Positions 34,201 through 45,333 of a stretch of DNA of 64,000 nucleotides are shown piece by piece. The stretch covers positions 248,001-312,000 of the forward strand of contig NW_012236510.1 in NCBI RefSeq assembly GCF_000787575.1, in the 5' to 3' direction. The position numbers and the translations under genes are program-made. Within the stretch, counting starts at the first letter, position 1. Each line of letters begins with the position of its first letter. This DNA comes from Acytostelium subglobosum LB1 (taxonomy: Eukaryota > Evosea > Eumycetozoa > Acytosteliales > Acytosteliaceae). Below the pieces are notes generated by a model. The model searched no databases and had not been told where the DNA came from. It worked only from the letters and a program-made list of their open reading frames with translations.

Positions 34201-35969
34201 ACATGGAAGCGAACGTTGGATGTGCCATCACACGAGAGGTACTCATACCGCTTGGCAACTTCTTCATTATCATCCCAATCGTTATCAAGCAGTATAGGAT
34301 ATGGCGCATCAGGAAGCAACTCAACTTCCAAAAGAAGTCACTGGTATGTTATTGCATGGATAGCTCACCCACGCAAATCAATCATTGACTGACATACAAT
34401 CATCACTTTAGATCTCAACCAAGTACTTACTCATCAGGTTAGGAATATTGATGATCGTTCCAGTTGTATGTTACACAAGTTCCTCCACTCAATCAATCAT
34501 GGAATCATTCCAACAACTGACTCAATCACTCAATCAATATTTAGGCCATTATTGTTGCAGAGTTGGCAGTTCAAAAGGCCAGGGTCCATGAACATATTGA
34601 CCTAGACAACTTCAAAGTATTCAAGAGTTGCAACAACACTGATATATACTTTTACATTGGCTTCCATATTGGTTATCTCGTATGTATACATACATACTTT
34701 GTCAATGTCCATGCATGGATGTCCATCACTCACATCCACCCTTCCACATCTAGGCCGTACTATACATTGTGTCCAGTCTCATCATATTCCTCAACAGGGA
34801 CTTCCTGTCCACGCCTGGAACATTCAATGAACCCAAGTTCCTTGGCATCCTTGTAAGATATATATTAGCCATGACCCTCATCCAATTAATTGATCACTCA
34901 CTGACTCAATCAAACAAATGATAGATATATAACAACTTCCTAGTACTTGTTGTATTCACGTCATTGCGATTTTCATTCCTCTATGCTCCAACCAGTACAT
35001 TCTTGGTGATCACAATCACAACTCAGATCATAGTACTCAGTACCATCTTCCTACTCTACTTTCCAAAGTTCTACTTCATCTTCCGAAAGGATAGAGTTGT
35101 ACTATCTGTAAGTTAATGTGAGGTAGGAGTTGAATGACACCTGTCTAACTAATGATGGATGATAAATATAGATGATCAAGTTCATTGAGGAACAAGAGAC
35201 GATATTACAGAGGAATAGGGAGATACTAAAGTTCTATGAGATGTACTGCAATCAGGAGGGTGATATCAACTTTGGCCCGAGTCATCATATCTTCACACCT
35301 GATACACCAAGTCCAATACTTGCCAACAATGATAATCATGCTGCTGTTCAAGATTCCGATGATGATGTTCATTATGGAATAACCAATCAAGGAGATGATC
35401 AAGGAGAGAGTAGTGGAAGTGGAAGTGGAAGTGGAAGCGGCAATGGTCATGGGGACGATGTGACAGGCTCGTCCAAGCTACCACCCATCACATTGTACAA
35501 CGAGAACATTCAGTATGGGCTACCAATGGTAAAGATGACACCAGACACAGAGACCACCAGGCTCAACACTCCATTGGACAATGCAATTGCCGCCAACACT
35601 TCATCCTTGCAGCAACAACAACCTACCAGTCCCAATGTCCGAAGGAGTGGCAGTCGTCGACGACATGGACTCACCCCACTCTCGAGCTCACAGGAGAGCA
35701 CTGCGCCAGGACATTCAACTTCCCAGATTAGATCAAGATCAGCTCCAACCTCACCAATTGGTCGGACGTCCTCACAACAACAACTTCAGAATCCAATTCA
35801 AGCTTCAGCTTTGGCACCAACAACAACAGCTTCAGCGACAAACATTGTTGTACAACAACAACAGGAGGAGGACGACGAAGACGAAGATGATCAAGAAAAG
35901 GATATCTTTGAGTCTTTTAATCAACAGACGTTCTTCCATAGCTTGGTGGAGAAGAGGAAAAAGAAGTAG
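31226..35969 (+). CDS. Class C (GABA-B/mGlu-type) 7TM receptor with beta-helix-like ectodomain
   Basis: Thirteen exons: 31226-31283, 31397-31978, 32043-32249, 32338-32404, 32488-32586, 32661-32908, 32973-33280, 33360-34343, 34412-34465, 34545-34679, 34754-34852, 34925-35107, 35172-35969. They give 1273 residues and every junction keeps frame. A signal peptide (1-20) leads into a roughly 700-residue extracellular part. Its many short strands and Asn ladders (FRNITNYIL, VFRSNVTMDKCNIN, FYNNTGIY) look like a parallel beta-helix (pectin-lyase-like), not the Venus-flytrap domain usual for this class. Seven helices follow (about 745-1005), with NPVFLLVVLFGC, the TM3 Cys region GCAITREVLIPLG and the Arg/Lys-rich loop YRIWRIRKQ. 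The cytoplasmic tail has a coiled-coil start (FIEEQETILQRNREI) and Ser/Gln-rich sequence. Ligand unknown. Confidence 0.88.
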
Positions 35970-36749
35970 TGGCAACAGCATCAGATAAATGAGCGGGTTG
36001 AGATCCATCTGCCCATCAACCAAGTCCAGTGTGCGAGTGCGCCATCATCCAAACGAGTGTCAAGTTTTCCAAGCGACACACACTACAAGCTCACTCATGT
36101 GGGGGGTCATGTCAGAGGCGAAACGAATCAGCTGATTTGATTGATTGATTCGAGACGATCAACCCACCCCACACCACACTCTCCGACCTCACCAACAAAA
36201 CTTGACCTTCATGTTTGCGTCCGTTACTTCCCAATTTATGATGGGGCACCAATCTCAACCAATATCCAATCAACTGATTGGTGACACAATGCAATGAACG
36301 TGGCTGGCCGTCATAGTCCAGCCAGCCCCATTAACAGCCCCAACAATGTGATACATAGATAGTACTATCCATCTAACATCTCTCTCAGAGCCACTGTGTC
36401 ATTCTCATCTCGGCTCAGACTTATAAGGACTACCACATAAGGTCACACCCGCCTCTCAACAACAACATTCACCAATCAATCAGCTGCTTGATCGACTTCC
36501 CTGAGTTGATTGTTGGGTAGAGTTACTGGGGGGGTGGTGGACCAACAGTCTGTCAATCATTCATCTCCTCCAACAGTCGGAGGGAGCTCACTACTACCAC
36601 TGATCCACCTTAGAATCACCTGTGTTTGTTGTCCAAGACATACCATCAATCCAACAATACATCATTGTTGTTGTTACCATCCTACATTCAATCAATCATT
36701 CAATCAATATATGTACAACTACTTAATAATAATATAACACAATCAAACA
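35970..36749. other. Intergenic, no gene seen
   Basis: Moderately complex sequence without a supported frame. The end (about 36690-36715) carries the plus-polarity CAATCAATCATTCAATC leader repeat in front of the next plus-strand gene. Confidence 0.5.
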
Positions 36750-37478
36750 ATGACGTCAACTTCAACATCAACAGCATCAACATCAATATTATATACTATA
36801 CTTAGCATCATTGTCATACTACAGATTACATCTACAAATGCCCTTGGGACACTCACACTTCTAGAAGGCACGCCAACAATGTCGGTAGAATGCCAATCTT
36901 TAAAGTTACACTTTATAGCTCTATCATCATTATCCATAAATCTACAACGTATACCAACAAACAGTGATGATTATACCAATGTAATTGTGCAGCCTGTCGA
37001 CAAGGGTGATGTACACTACGAGTTTCCTGTGACAGGCCGCTACAACGTATCATTGCTGGACAATAATGGGTCTGTTCTGTGGCAGGACGTGGCCAACGTT
37101 GATGCATGCGGACATCCAGCCAAGGGTGCGCCATCCAAGAAAGTGACCATCCTAATCATCGTGTTGGTGGGACTGCTGGTGGGATTCAGTCTGATAGGTC
37201 TGGCCATTCTCAATCACATCTACAAGAGACGCTCGAGAAACGTCGACAAACGCCTGTCGTCGTCGTCCAAGTCGGCGCCAAGAGCCGGCTCACAGTGGTC
37301 CAAGTACTTGGGCATATTCAACAGTTACAACAACAGTAGTAGTACCAAGAGCAATGACAGCAGTCTGAACAACAGCAGTATGGACATCAACAATGACAGC
37401 GTTAACGAAGACATGAACACCAGCATCAGTATCAACGACAAGGACAACAACTTCAACAACAATGATCGAGTACTTTAA
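36750..37478 (+). CDS. Small type I membrane protein, unrecognised
   Basis: Single exon, 242 residues. A Ser/Thr-rich start leads to a signal peptide (about 12-32, ILYTILSIIVILQITSTNA). A roughly 100-residue lumenal or extracellular domain has two Cys (ECQSLKLH and DACGHPA) and predicted strands. One membrane helix follows (about 131-156, VTILIIVLVGLLVGFSLIGLAI), then a basic stop-transfer (YKRRSRNVDKR) and an Asn/Ser-rich cytoplasmic tail. The extracellular part, with NVSLLDNNGSVLW, resembles small beta-sandwich folds, but no family was recognised. Encoded just downstream of the GPCR gene on the same strand. A functional link is not shown. Confidence 0.75.
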   Translation: MTSTSTSTASTSILYTILSIIVILQITSTNALGTLTLLEGTPTMSVECQSLKLHFIALSSLSINLQRIPTNSDDYTNVIVQPVDKGDVHYEFPVTGRYNVSLLDNNGSVLWQDVANVDACGHPAKGAPSKKVTILIIVLVGLLVGFSLIGLAILNHIYKRRSRNVDKRLSSSSKSAPRAGSQWSKYLGIFNSYNNSSSTKSNDSSLNNSSMDINNDSVNEDMNTSISINDKDNNFNNNDRVL

Positions 37479-37846
37479 GAAGTCGCAGTCGCAGACATCA
37501 CAATGAGTGTTTCATCACATGTAGTACGAGTATGTGATGGGATGTGTCCTCTGGCGGCTGGCTGGCTGGCTGGCTGGCTGGCATGGCTACAACATCAAGT
37601 TGAGCGAGCGAGTGAGAGAGTGGTCCGGATTGTCCCACAATATATAATATCAATCAAACCAATCCATTCTCAACCATTCCATCTAGATGATGATGAGATG
37701 GTGTATATATACATACGAATAAATACGAATAAGAACAAGTCATTCATTGATTGATTGACTTCCACACAACACATCCTCATTCATTCATTGGCCATCAACA
37801 ATCCAGAAGTGCTACAAGATGGTGGATGTGGACCGTCAACTGTTTA
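37479..37846. other. Short convergent intergenic region
   Basis: It contains a (GGCT)n run at 37557-37585 and a CATTCATTGATTGATTGA region. Nothing coding is supported. Confidence 0.5.
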
Positions 37847-38392
37847 TTAGGAGAGGGGCCTTTTGCAGCTGGAGTCCATGTCCGCGCCATAGGAATAGCA
37901 TCCAGATGGACAAACAAACATCGGCCTTGGAGCACTAAAAAGACCATAACATTCATAGAGAGTATATTTCTTGATTCTGAAGATTGTGCAGTGAGTTGTT
38001 AACAGTGACATTGAATATTCGTTAAAGTTAACTTACGGATCGGAGGAGTACGGGCAAGTGGATGGGAAGTCAGATCCACACCGATTAAAGGAGTTGAAAC
38101 AATGGCAGGTGACCTCGGAGGGAGGTAGCTTGCAATAGCTGGTGGTGGACTTGGCCTTGCATCCATTTGTACAATTCTGGGAGATCACTGGTGGATAACC
38201 ATATTGCATGCATTGATAAATGGCATTTGGCTTGGCAGAACAACTTGGAGGCAACTCTGGACTGCAGTACCGATCCATGTCTCTACATTTGCAATCAAAA
38301 GAGATACCCTTCTTTAAAGTTGAACAATGTGCATTGCCAAAGATGTACAAAACAACAACTAGAATTGTAATAACGTTAAATTTGATATTCAT
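37847..38392 (-). CDS. Small secreted cysteine-rich protein
   Basis: Exons 38392-38037 and 37934-37847 (phase 2, donor GTAAGT, acceptor TTTTTAG) give 147 residues. The second exon continues the Cys pattern (FVCPSGCYSYG, SSCKRP) and stops at TAA 37849. A signal peptide (about 1-23) is followed by 15 or more cysteines in repeated C-x-C and C-x(6-9)-C spacing (FDCKCRDMDRYC, CHCFNSFNRC), each half carrying PP or P-S/T-C. This suggests two internal copies of a roughly 50-residue disulfide-rich module. It is probably extracellular. No known family assigned. Confidence 0.78.
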
Positions 38393-38883
38393 TATTTGTG
38401 ATGAATGATGTTATATAACATAAACAGTATCATCTTGTTTCTGCTGATGCAGAATACTTTGGTAACTTCAGACTTCAACTTGGTAGAAGTTACAGATCAA
38501 TTCTACACAGAATGGTAGAGTGATCATTCAATTCAAAGCCCATGATCCAATTGATGAGGGAAATGGTTTTGAAACTTGCAAGCGCATGAGTCCTCTGTCA
38601 ATTCCAACGAACTTAAAATTGAACAACAGAGAGAGTTAAGATGTGATTCATTATACCTACACAGAGTATGGGATGTACTTCATTCTGACTTGTATCTGTT
38701 TCACAAGGTATACGATATACAGATAAAGAATGAATGACTATTAGTCAACTTGATCCACAAAGCAAAATTTTGCAAAGGGGTGAATACACTCCCTTCTTCA
38801 ATCTTTCATTCAATTAAGCAATTACTTTGTTGTAATAATAATATAATATATCTTGATAGATAGATATTAGGATAGATAGAGAG
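38393..38883. other. Divergent intergenic region
   Basis: Head-to-head spacer between the Cys-rich gene and mekA. AT-rich, with GATAGATAGATA next to mekA (38859-38880). No gene seen. Confidence 0.5.
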
Positions 38884-40460
38884 ATGTTTCAAAGGAAACC
38901 AGGCTTGAGAATCAACTTGAGCAGTATCAGTGGTACTAATACCAATGCTGATACAGGTAATACTTATGGCACCAATAGCAACAATGTTGCCTCAGTCGTA
39001 CAGGTCAACAACAATCCAAACTATATGAATATACAACCAGAACATAACAAACCATTCTCATTGTATGTTCACTAAGTACTAGTCATTAATTGAATGAATG
39101 ATTGATTACTGACCCGATGACTGATGTTCATTCATTCATTCAAACAGAACAAACAGTGGAACGTTTAGAGAAGGTGACCTTGCGATTAATAAGAGAGGTC
39201 TGTTGATTAAGGGTGAATCACCAAAGAGTACATATATGGAGAGGCGACCAAATAGATATCCAGGTCTGTCTGGAGGTTCAAGAAAGACAACATCAACAAC
39301 AGAGGATACAACAATGGATATGGATATAGATGATAATAATAGTAACGACAACAACAACAATTACAATAGTAGTACAAGTATGAGCACGAGCAACACGAGG
39401 AGTAACAACAACAGCAATAGCAGTAGTACCAGCAGCAGCAGCAGTAGTAGCAGTAACACGAATAACTACAACTACAACAGTAGTAGTATGCAACCAAATT
39501 ATGATATTCAATCATTCCAATTGAAGGATCTCAAGATTATAAAGGTATTGGGCAGGGGACAGGGAGGCGTCGTCAAGCTTGCCTATCACGAGCCTTCAAA
39601 GTCATACGTGGCACTCAAGGTGATGCCACTGGACATCCAAGAGAACGTGCGCAAGCAGATCATCCTCGAGCTCAAGACACTGTACAAGACGCACTGTCCT
39701 CACATTGTATCATTCTACGACGCCTTCTACAGCGAGGGCTCCATTCAGATTGCCCTGGAGTTTATGGACGGTGGCTCGCTCACCGACCTGCTACAGCGCG
39801 TCAAGGTGATCCCCGAGCCCGTGCTGGCCAAGCTGACGCTCAACGTGCTGCAGGGATTGTTCTACCTGCACAAGGAGGTGCATCTCATTCATCGCGACAT
39901 CAAGCCATCAAACATCCTGCTCAATCGCAAGGGCGAGGCAAAGATCTCGGACTTTGGCGTGAGCAGCCAGCGCCAGGACACGATGTCCAAGGCCGTCACT
40001 TGGGTGGGCACCGTTGTGTACATGTCGCCCGAGCGCATCAGTGGCAAGTCCTACTCGTACGACTCGGACATTTGGAGTCTGGGTCTGACCATTCTCGAGT
40101 GTGCGCTGGGCCGCTACCCTTACATTCGCGACGACAACAATGGAACGATGCTCACTGTCGAGAGTATGGGACTCAACTTCTGGACTCTGCTGGACTTTAT
40201 CATCAAAGAGCCCGTTCCATTCCTTCCGCCAGACAGATTCTCCGTTGAGTTTTGTTCATTCATATCAGATTGTTTACAAAAGGAGCCAGAGGAAAGGCCT
40301 TCCGCTGCGTCACTATTGGTAAGTAGTCGTCATCAGCATGTGCCGGATCACAACTGATTAACTAACATCATCACACTTCCAGCGTCATCCATTTATCAAG
40401 AAGTATCAGAATGATGACATTAACTTGATGTCATGGATATCAAGCAATCTTCAATCATAA
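38884..40460 (+). CDS. mekA: MAP kinase kinase (MEK1)
   Basis: Exons 38884-39062, 39148-40318 and 40383-40460 give 475 residues. The N-terminal about 185 residues are Asn/Ser/Thr-rich with low-complexity runs. The kinase domain (about 187-455) has GRGQGGVVK, ALKVM, HRDIKPSN, DFGVSSQ and the MEK-type activation loop ending in WVGTVVYMSPER, with Ser/Thr sites between DFG and VGT. The last exon carries the final helices (RHPFIKKY). D. discoideum has one MEK, mekA, acting between a MEKK and ERK1 in chemotaxis and aggregate size control. This appears to be its orthologue by domain and length. A MAPK docking site was not obvious in the N-terminus. Confidence 0.92.
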
Positions 40461-40795
40461 CATTGGATGTGACCATCCATCGTTGTTGTCATTGTCGTTG
40501 TTGTTGGTTGATGTTGTAGATGGAACGAACTCAATAATATAACATATTTGTAGTAATTCAAACTGACTGATAGATTGATTGGATTGATTGGATTGAATGA
40601 TTGAATGAGCCAATGCTCGAATACTTCGTGTCCACAGATTACTTATGTGATCAACAAGTAGGAGTATGCATGCATCTAGTTATTATAACGTCGCTTGTTT
40701 GACTTCGCTGTTTATTACTTATCGCTTGGCTCGCTCGCGCGCATGTGTGTGTGAGACTTGATTGAATGATACTACGATACGCATTACGTGATCGT
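40461..40795. other. Convergent intergenic region
   Basis: 3' flanks of mekA and the p23 gene. GATTGATTGGATTGATTGG at about 40574-40600. No gene seen. Confidence 0.5.
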
Positions 40796-41542
40796 TTAGT
40801 CGACAGAGTTGATGTTGGTCTCTTCCTCCTCGTCCTCCTTCTTGCCAGTGGCAGTAGCATTGCTCTCCTCGTTGGTGTCCATTCTGTCCTCTGGGAGCTT
40901 GGCATCCTCGAGGTCCTCATCGTCTTCGCCCTCGTAATCCTCCATGCCTGGCATTCCCATCATGTTGCCCATACCGCCCATGCCTCCCATGCCGCCCATG
41001 CCTCCCATGCCGCTCATCAGTTCGCTGAGGCCGCCCATGCCGCCGCCCATGCCACCCATGCCAGAGAACTGGCTTGGATCGAATCCACCGCCGCCGCCGC
41101 CGCCTCCGCGCTCCTCCTCGTCCTCGTCCAGGTCGTCCTCGTCCTTCCAGGTGCTCCAATCGATTGACACGAAGCGAGACTTGGCCTTGTTGGCAAGCAG
41201 ATGGTTCCAGTAGCCTTCCTCCTTCTTATCGACGAGGAACACTGGGTTTCTGGTTTTGATGTTGGTGGCGCAGCTCTCGGGCACGACCTCCTTGAACAGA
41301 TCGAACTCGACGACGTAGTTCTTGTCGCCAGAAGTGCCTGAGAACGAGAAGTGAGTCGCTGTGAAATTGACCTTAACATTGGTGCATGGCATATCGATTG
41401 TAATCAAGAGCTTGTCTGGGCGCTCTGACCATTGTACGTTTGGATGTATACTATAATTTGATTGATTGATTGATTGATTGATTCACATAAAGTTAATTTT
41501 AAATCGTTCAGTTTGATGTTGTGTAATTGATATTTACCTCAT
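40796..41542 (-). CDS. p23/Sba1 HSP90 co-chaperone (CS domain)
   Basis: The first coding exon is 5 bases (41542-41538, ATG AG), then exon 2 (41450-40796), for 219 residues. Splicing restores the conserved start M-S-IHPNVQWSERPDKLLITID. The CS domain (about 1-108) ends with the p23 hallmark WNHLLANKAKSRFVSIDWSTW. An acidic stretch, a poly-Gly run and Met/Gly-rich repeats (MGGMGG units, nt about 40965-41065) follow, then an acidic tail. p23 binds the closed ATP state of HSP90 and slows ATP hydrolysis to mature clients. The MGGMGG repeat is longer than in animal p23. Cytosolic. Confidence 0.95.
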
Positions 41543-42500
41543 GTTTATATATATATATATATATTTATATTATTATTATCTGATATATAAGTTATATGAC
41601 TCGTTGTTGTTATGAACAATAACTTCAGATAATTTCAAGTTTGTTTGACTTCATGTATTCAAAAAGTGAACAGAAATCTCAACTCCAAATCTAGGGTAGT
41701 TTTCATCCAGTTCTACACACTCATCTTGTGTGAAGATTGAGGTGTAGCCATGCTATGGGTACAAGGTCATTATGTTTGTCAATTACAATTTAGTAATAGT
41801 GATAGAGATAGAGACAGAGATAGTAGATATATATGAACAACAGTAGTTGATGATGATCATCATCATGAATTAATGATTGATTGAAGGTTCATCCCAAGCA
41901 AGTATTCAATCTAGATCAAATCGCGAGCATTCAAGTATATCCCTATCTGAATAATCAGAGACTAATAGTAGTATTAGTAGTTGTTGTTGAATAAGTAAGT
42001 CAACTCTTATCTTAAAAGTCAAAGTGCAGTGTGAACGGTTTCATTCCTGTTGGGTGAAGGTCTTCTTGGACTTACAATTAATTAATCTGAGCTTATAATT
42101 AGTTTTTGTATTTGCACACATTCAGTGAATTCAAAACCTTAGGAGGACCCAAGTCAAGCCCCCATTACTACAATGCAACGAATCACACACGGATCTATGG
42201 TCCGAATTTGGAAGGTATCAATGGTAATTCTGTGTGTTTGCCAGTGATGTTGTGTTGTTGGATAGAGTGGTCGCGACCTTGTATTGAATTAGACTTGACC
42301 CCACGACAAGGCACTGATTTAAATCACGCCTGGGGGGTAATGTTAGTACGTCACTTATTACTTCTCGATCCCCCAACAACAAAGTAATATAAATGCTACC
42401 ATGGTGTGTCATTCAATCTCAAGTCATTAATCATTCACTCTATCTCTATCTCTAAATAACTTTAAAGATAACTTATTGTAAATAATAATAATATTCAATC
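41543..42500. other. Divergent intergenic region with palindrome cluster
   Basis: AT-rich at both ends. A GC-richer island at about 42110-42385 has no good open frame but contains GGTCGCGACC (42269-42278), TGATTTAAATCA (42315-42326) and arms CCTTGT/ACAAGG (42277-42282 and 42306-42311). Function unknown. Confidence 0.45.
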
Positions 42501-43742
42501 ATGGAGTATCAAAATAATAATCATAATAATAGTGGTGATGATAAACAACAACAACAACAACATATAATAATAGACTCATCATCAAATAATGGTGAAAAGA
42601 TAAATCGTCATCAAAGACAACTTAGTAAAGATATTACTACCATCCAACAACAACAACAACAATTAGAGAAAGAGAAAGAGATTGAGAAATATAATAATTA
42701 TATTAATAATAATAATAATCAATGTAATAATTGTAATGGAAATATCAACATCATCAACAGACTCAACAACAATAAGGATAAGGGAACAACAGATGAAGTA
42801 TATAATCCACAATTATATTATAAATTACCAATGTTCTCAATGGGCCTAAGACGAAGATATAGAATATGGATGTATCTGTTTGATTGGACATTCACAATTG
42901 TGTCACTGATGACAGGTGCATTCCTATTCTATTTTGTTCCGGTTCGTGGACGTCTGTTCACTTTAAACGATCCTGATATATCATATCCGCTGGTCCAAGA
43001 ACTGGTCAGCTTCCCCGTGCTACTGGCCATCTCCTACATACTACCGCTCTTTGTTATCGTGGTGACCGTCAGCTGTTACCATCGCAAGTGGCACGACCTA
43101 CATCACTCTGCCCTAGGCCTCACACAGACCTGGGCACTCACCTTGCTGCTGGTAGCAGTGATCAAATGCTTCATCGGAGGCATTCGTCCAAACTTCCTCG
43201 TTCGATGTAAACCAACCACCGAGTCAATAGCCAGAGCTACACCAGTTGGTTATAATCATATATATTATTCCAAAGAGATATGCACTGGCGAGCTTTACGA
43301 CGTTAACGATGCAATGGCTTCGTTCCCCTCGGGACACGCAGGACTGTCAGCCTGTGGACTAGTATTCCTGGCATTGTTTCTACATGCACGTCTAAAGACA
43401 TTCAACAATCGTGGTCATCTAGCATTTTACTTCCTAATACTGTCATGTATAAGTGGATCGATGTTGATAGGAGTCAGTAGAATAGTGGATTACAGACATA
43501 CCTTTGCCAATGTATTCCTGGGATGGTGTCTGGGCATTGTATGCGCTCTATCAATGTACCGACTCAACTTCCTATCAGTGTTTGGCAATGACAATCATGT
43601 ACCTGTTGCAGACTATTGGTATTGGCATCATTGGAGAAAGACTCATTGCAACAACAACAATAATAACTGCGATGGTATACCAATGACAAATGTCGATGTT
43701 ATAAGTAGTGGAGTAGGTGATAAAGATAACAATAAAGTATGA
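42501..43742 (+). CDS. Lipid phosphate phosphatase (PAP2 superfamily)
   Basis: Single exon, 413 residues. The first 105 residues are Asn/Gln-rich with a Glu/Lys stretch. Six hydrophobic segments follow. The three catalytic motifs are in place: KCFIGGIRP (KxxxxxxRP), SFPSGHAG (PSGH) and SRIVDYRHTFANV (SRxxxxxH). The enzyme should dephosphorylate phosphatidate, lysophosphatidate or related lipids on the non-cytosolic face of a membrane. Spacing fits the LPP/DPP1-like family. The C-terminal tail is His/Asn-rich. The low-complexity N-terminus uses AT-rich codons and the catalytic core GC-rich ones. Confidence 0.93.
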   Translation: MEYQNNNHNNSGDDKQQQQQHIIIDSSSNNGEKINRHQRQLSKDITTIQQQQQQLEKEKEIEKYNNYINNNNNQCNNCNGNINIINRLNNNKDKGTTDEVYNPQLYYKLPMFSMGLRRRYRIWMYLFDWTFTIVSLMTGAFLFYFVPVRGRLFTLNDPDISYPLVQELVSFPVLLAISYILPLFVIVVTVSCYHRKWHDLHHSALGLTQTWALTLLLVAVIKCFIGGIRPNFLVRCKPTTESIARATPVGYNHIYYSKEICTGELYDVNDAMASFPSGHAGLSACGLVFLALFLHARLKTFNNRGHLAFYFLILSCISGSMLIGVSRIVDYRHTFANVFLGWCLGIVCALSMYRLNFLSVFGNDNHVPVADYWYWHHWRKTHCNNNNNNCDGIPMTNVDVISSGVGDKDNNKV

Positions 43743-43885
43743 ACATATATGTATAATTAAAATCAAACAAAGAAACGAATGATTTACAATTTATGGGACA
43801 AAAACGACAAACCAGGGCTTGATCAGATTCACTTATTCATTCATTCATTCAATCATTTACTACTCACTTCATACCTATATAAATA

Positions 43886-45153
43886 ATGTTGTCAAGATTA
43901 CCAACAACTTCGTTATTGGGACGAACGATCTTCCAATTGATCAATAGTGGCTCGTGTCAATACAGCACAAACACATCGACTGCGACAAAGACTACAACTA
44001 CAGCATCAGCCACAGCTACAGCTACATCCACAGCGAAAAAGGAGTATGCAGGCAGACTTGCATCCACACATGCATACAGCTCATTGGAAACACCTGTATC
44101 AAAGTTGTACAAGGGTGATGTGCTCCTCGAAGGAAGTACGTACATGATCGATCAATCAATCAATCACATTCACATGTTTGTCGTGAGGCTAACAATCGCT
44201 CACCATTCAAACAAAAGTTAAACATGATGGAACATCATTAAGATGGTATAAACATGTTGGATATAGCTATGATGCAGAGAAGGGTGGTTACCTACCCTTG
44301 TTGGATAACAGAGCAATGAAGACACCGATGGGCACTCAATTCGTTGTGCCAAACAGAGAGCTGGCCATTGCAATCGCTGCAGAGTGGTGGTGTCAAGAGA
44401 AGTACATCAAGCCGTCAAGACTGCCACTGACAGCAACAGCCGCAACATGTCTTGATCTCAATGCCAAGGAGAGAGAAAAGTCAATTAACGAGTTGATTGG
44501 ACATCTTGCCACGGACCCAGTGTGCAACAGAGACCCTGAAGAGTCCAAGTTGAAGACTCTTCAGAATGAATCATACGACAACATCTTGAGCTGGGCATCA
44601 GAGTACTATGGCATCCCCTTCTATCTCTCCTTTGGTCTAGACATCTCCAAGCATCCACCTGCACTCCTCAAGGTATGTTTGATTGATTGATCGAGTGTGA
44701 TTGGCAAACCCGAGATTCTAACTCATCCTCCCACCCAACCCCACCTGGAATCATTCCGATCAATCAATCAATCATCTGATCACTTTCCTCCACCCACAGA
44801 TAATCAAGGAACATTTGGCATCGTTGAGCAATTGGCAACTACTATGTCTGCAGTTGATTACATCAAGCACCAAGTCATTCTTGGTAACATTGGCATTGTA
44901 TTATGGTCATGTTCGTCTGGACAACTTATACAAGGTCGTTGCATTGGAGGAGGAGTATCAATCGGACATCTGGGGTAAGATCCCATTCGGTCATGATCTG
45001 GCCGAGATGGAGACATGCAATGAGATCGCTCCAGCACTCTTTGTTCTTCGATCGATCCCACCCATCCCTTTGCCCAAGAGTGCGTCGACCACCTCAGCAG
45101 CCAAGGCCCCCAAGGCCGCACCAAAGTCGGTTACTTCAACCCCAAAGAAGTAA
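43886..45153 (+). CDS. ATP12 (ATPAF2) mitochondrial F1-ATPase assembly chaperone
   Basis: Exons 43886-44135, 44218-44672 and 44800-45153 give 352 residues. A mitochondrial-type presequence (MLSRLPTTSLLGRTIFQ) and a Thr/Ala-rich stretch precede the conserved part (about 65-320): LDNRAMKTPMGTQFVVPNRELAIAIAAEW in pieces, a D-P-V-C-N-R-D block and the C-terminal helical domain. ATP12 binds the F1 alpha subunit before assembly into the hexamer. The Ala/Lys/Pro-rich tail (about 325-352) is a lineage addition. It lies 143 bases downstream of the PAP2 gene on the same strand. Confidence 0.9.
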
Positions 45154-45333
45154 CAAACTAAAGAAAGAAAGAAAATTGGACGCGACTCGACGCGACACGA
45201 TACGCTTGAGGATCATTGGATTATACGTTAGAGAGGCATGGCATTGCTTCAAGATGTATTGTTCTGGTTGGTGATGGATGATCATCCATCACACAATCTA
45301 TATAATATATACAATGATTTGTCAATCAATCAA

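Noticed and set aside
36112-36294. Minus-strand open frame of 60 codons in the gap after the GPCR gene
   Set aside because: No family resemblance, mixed composition and no splice context. Length is within chance for this sequence.
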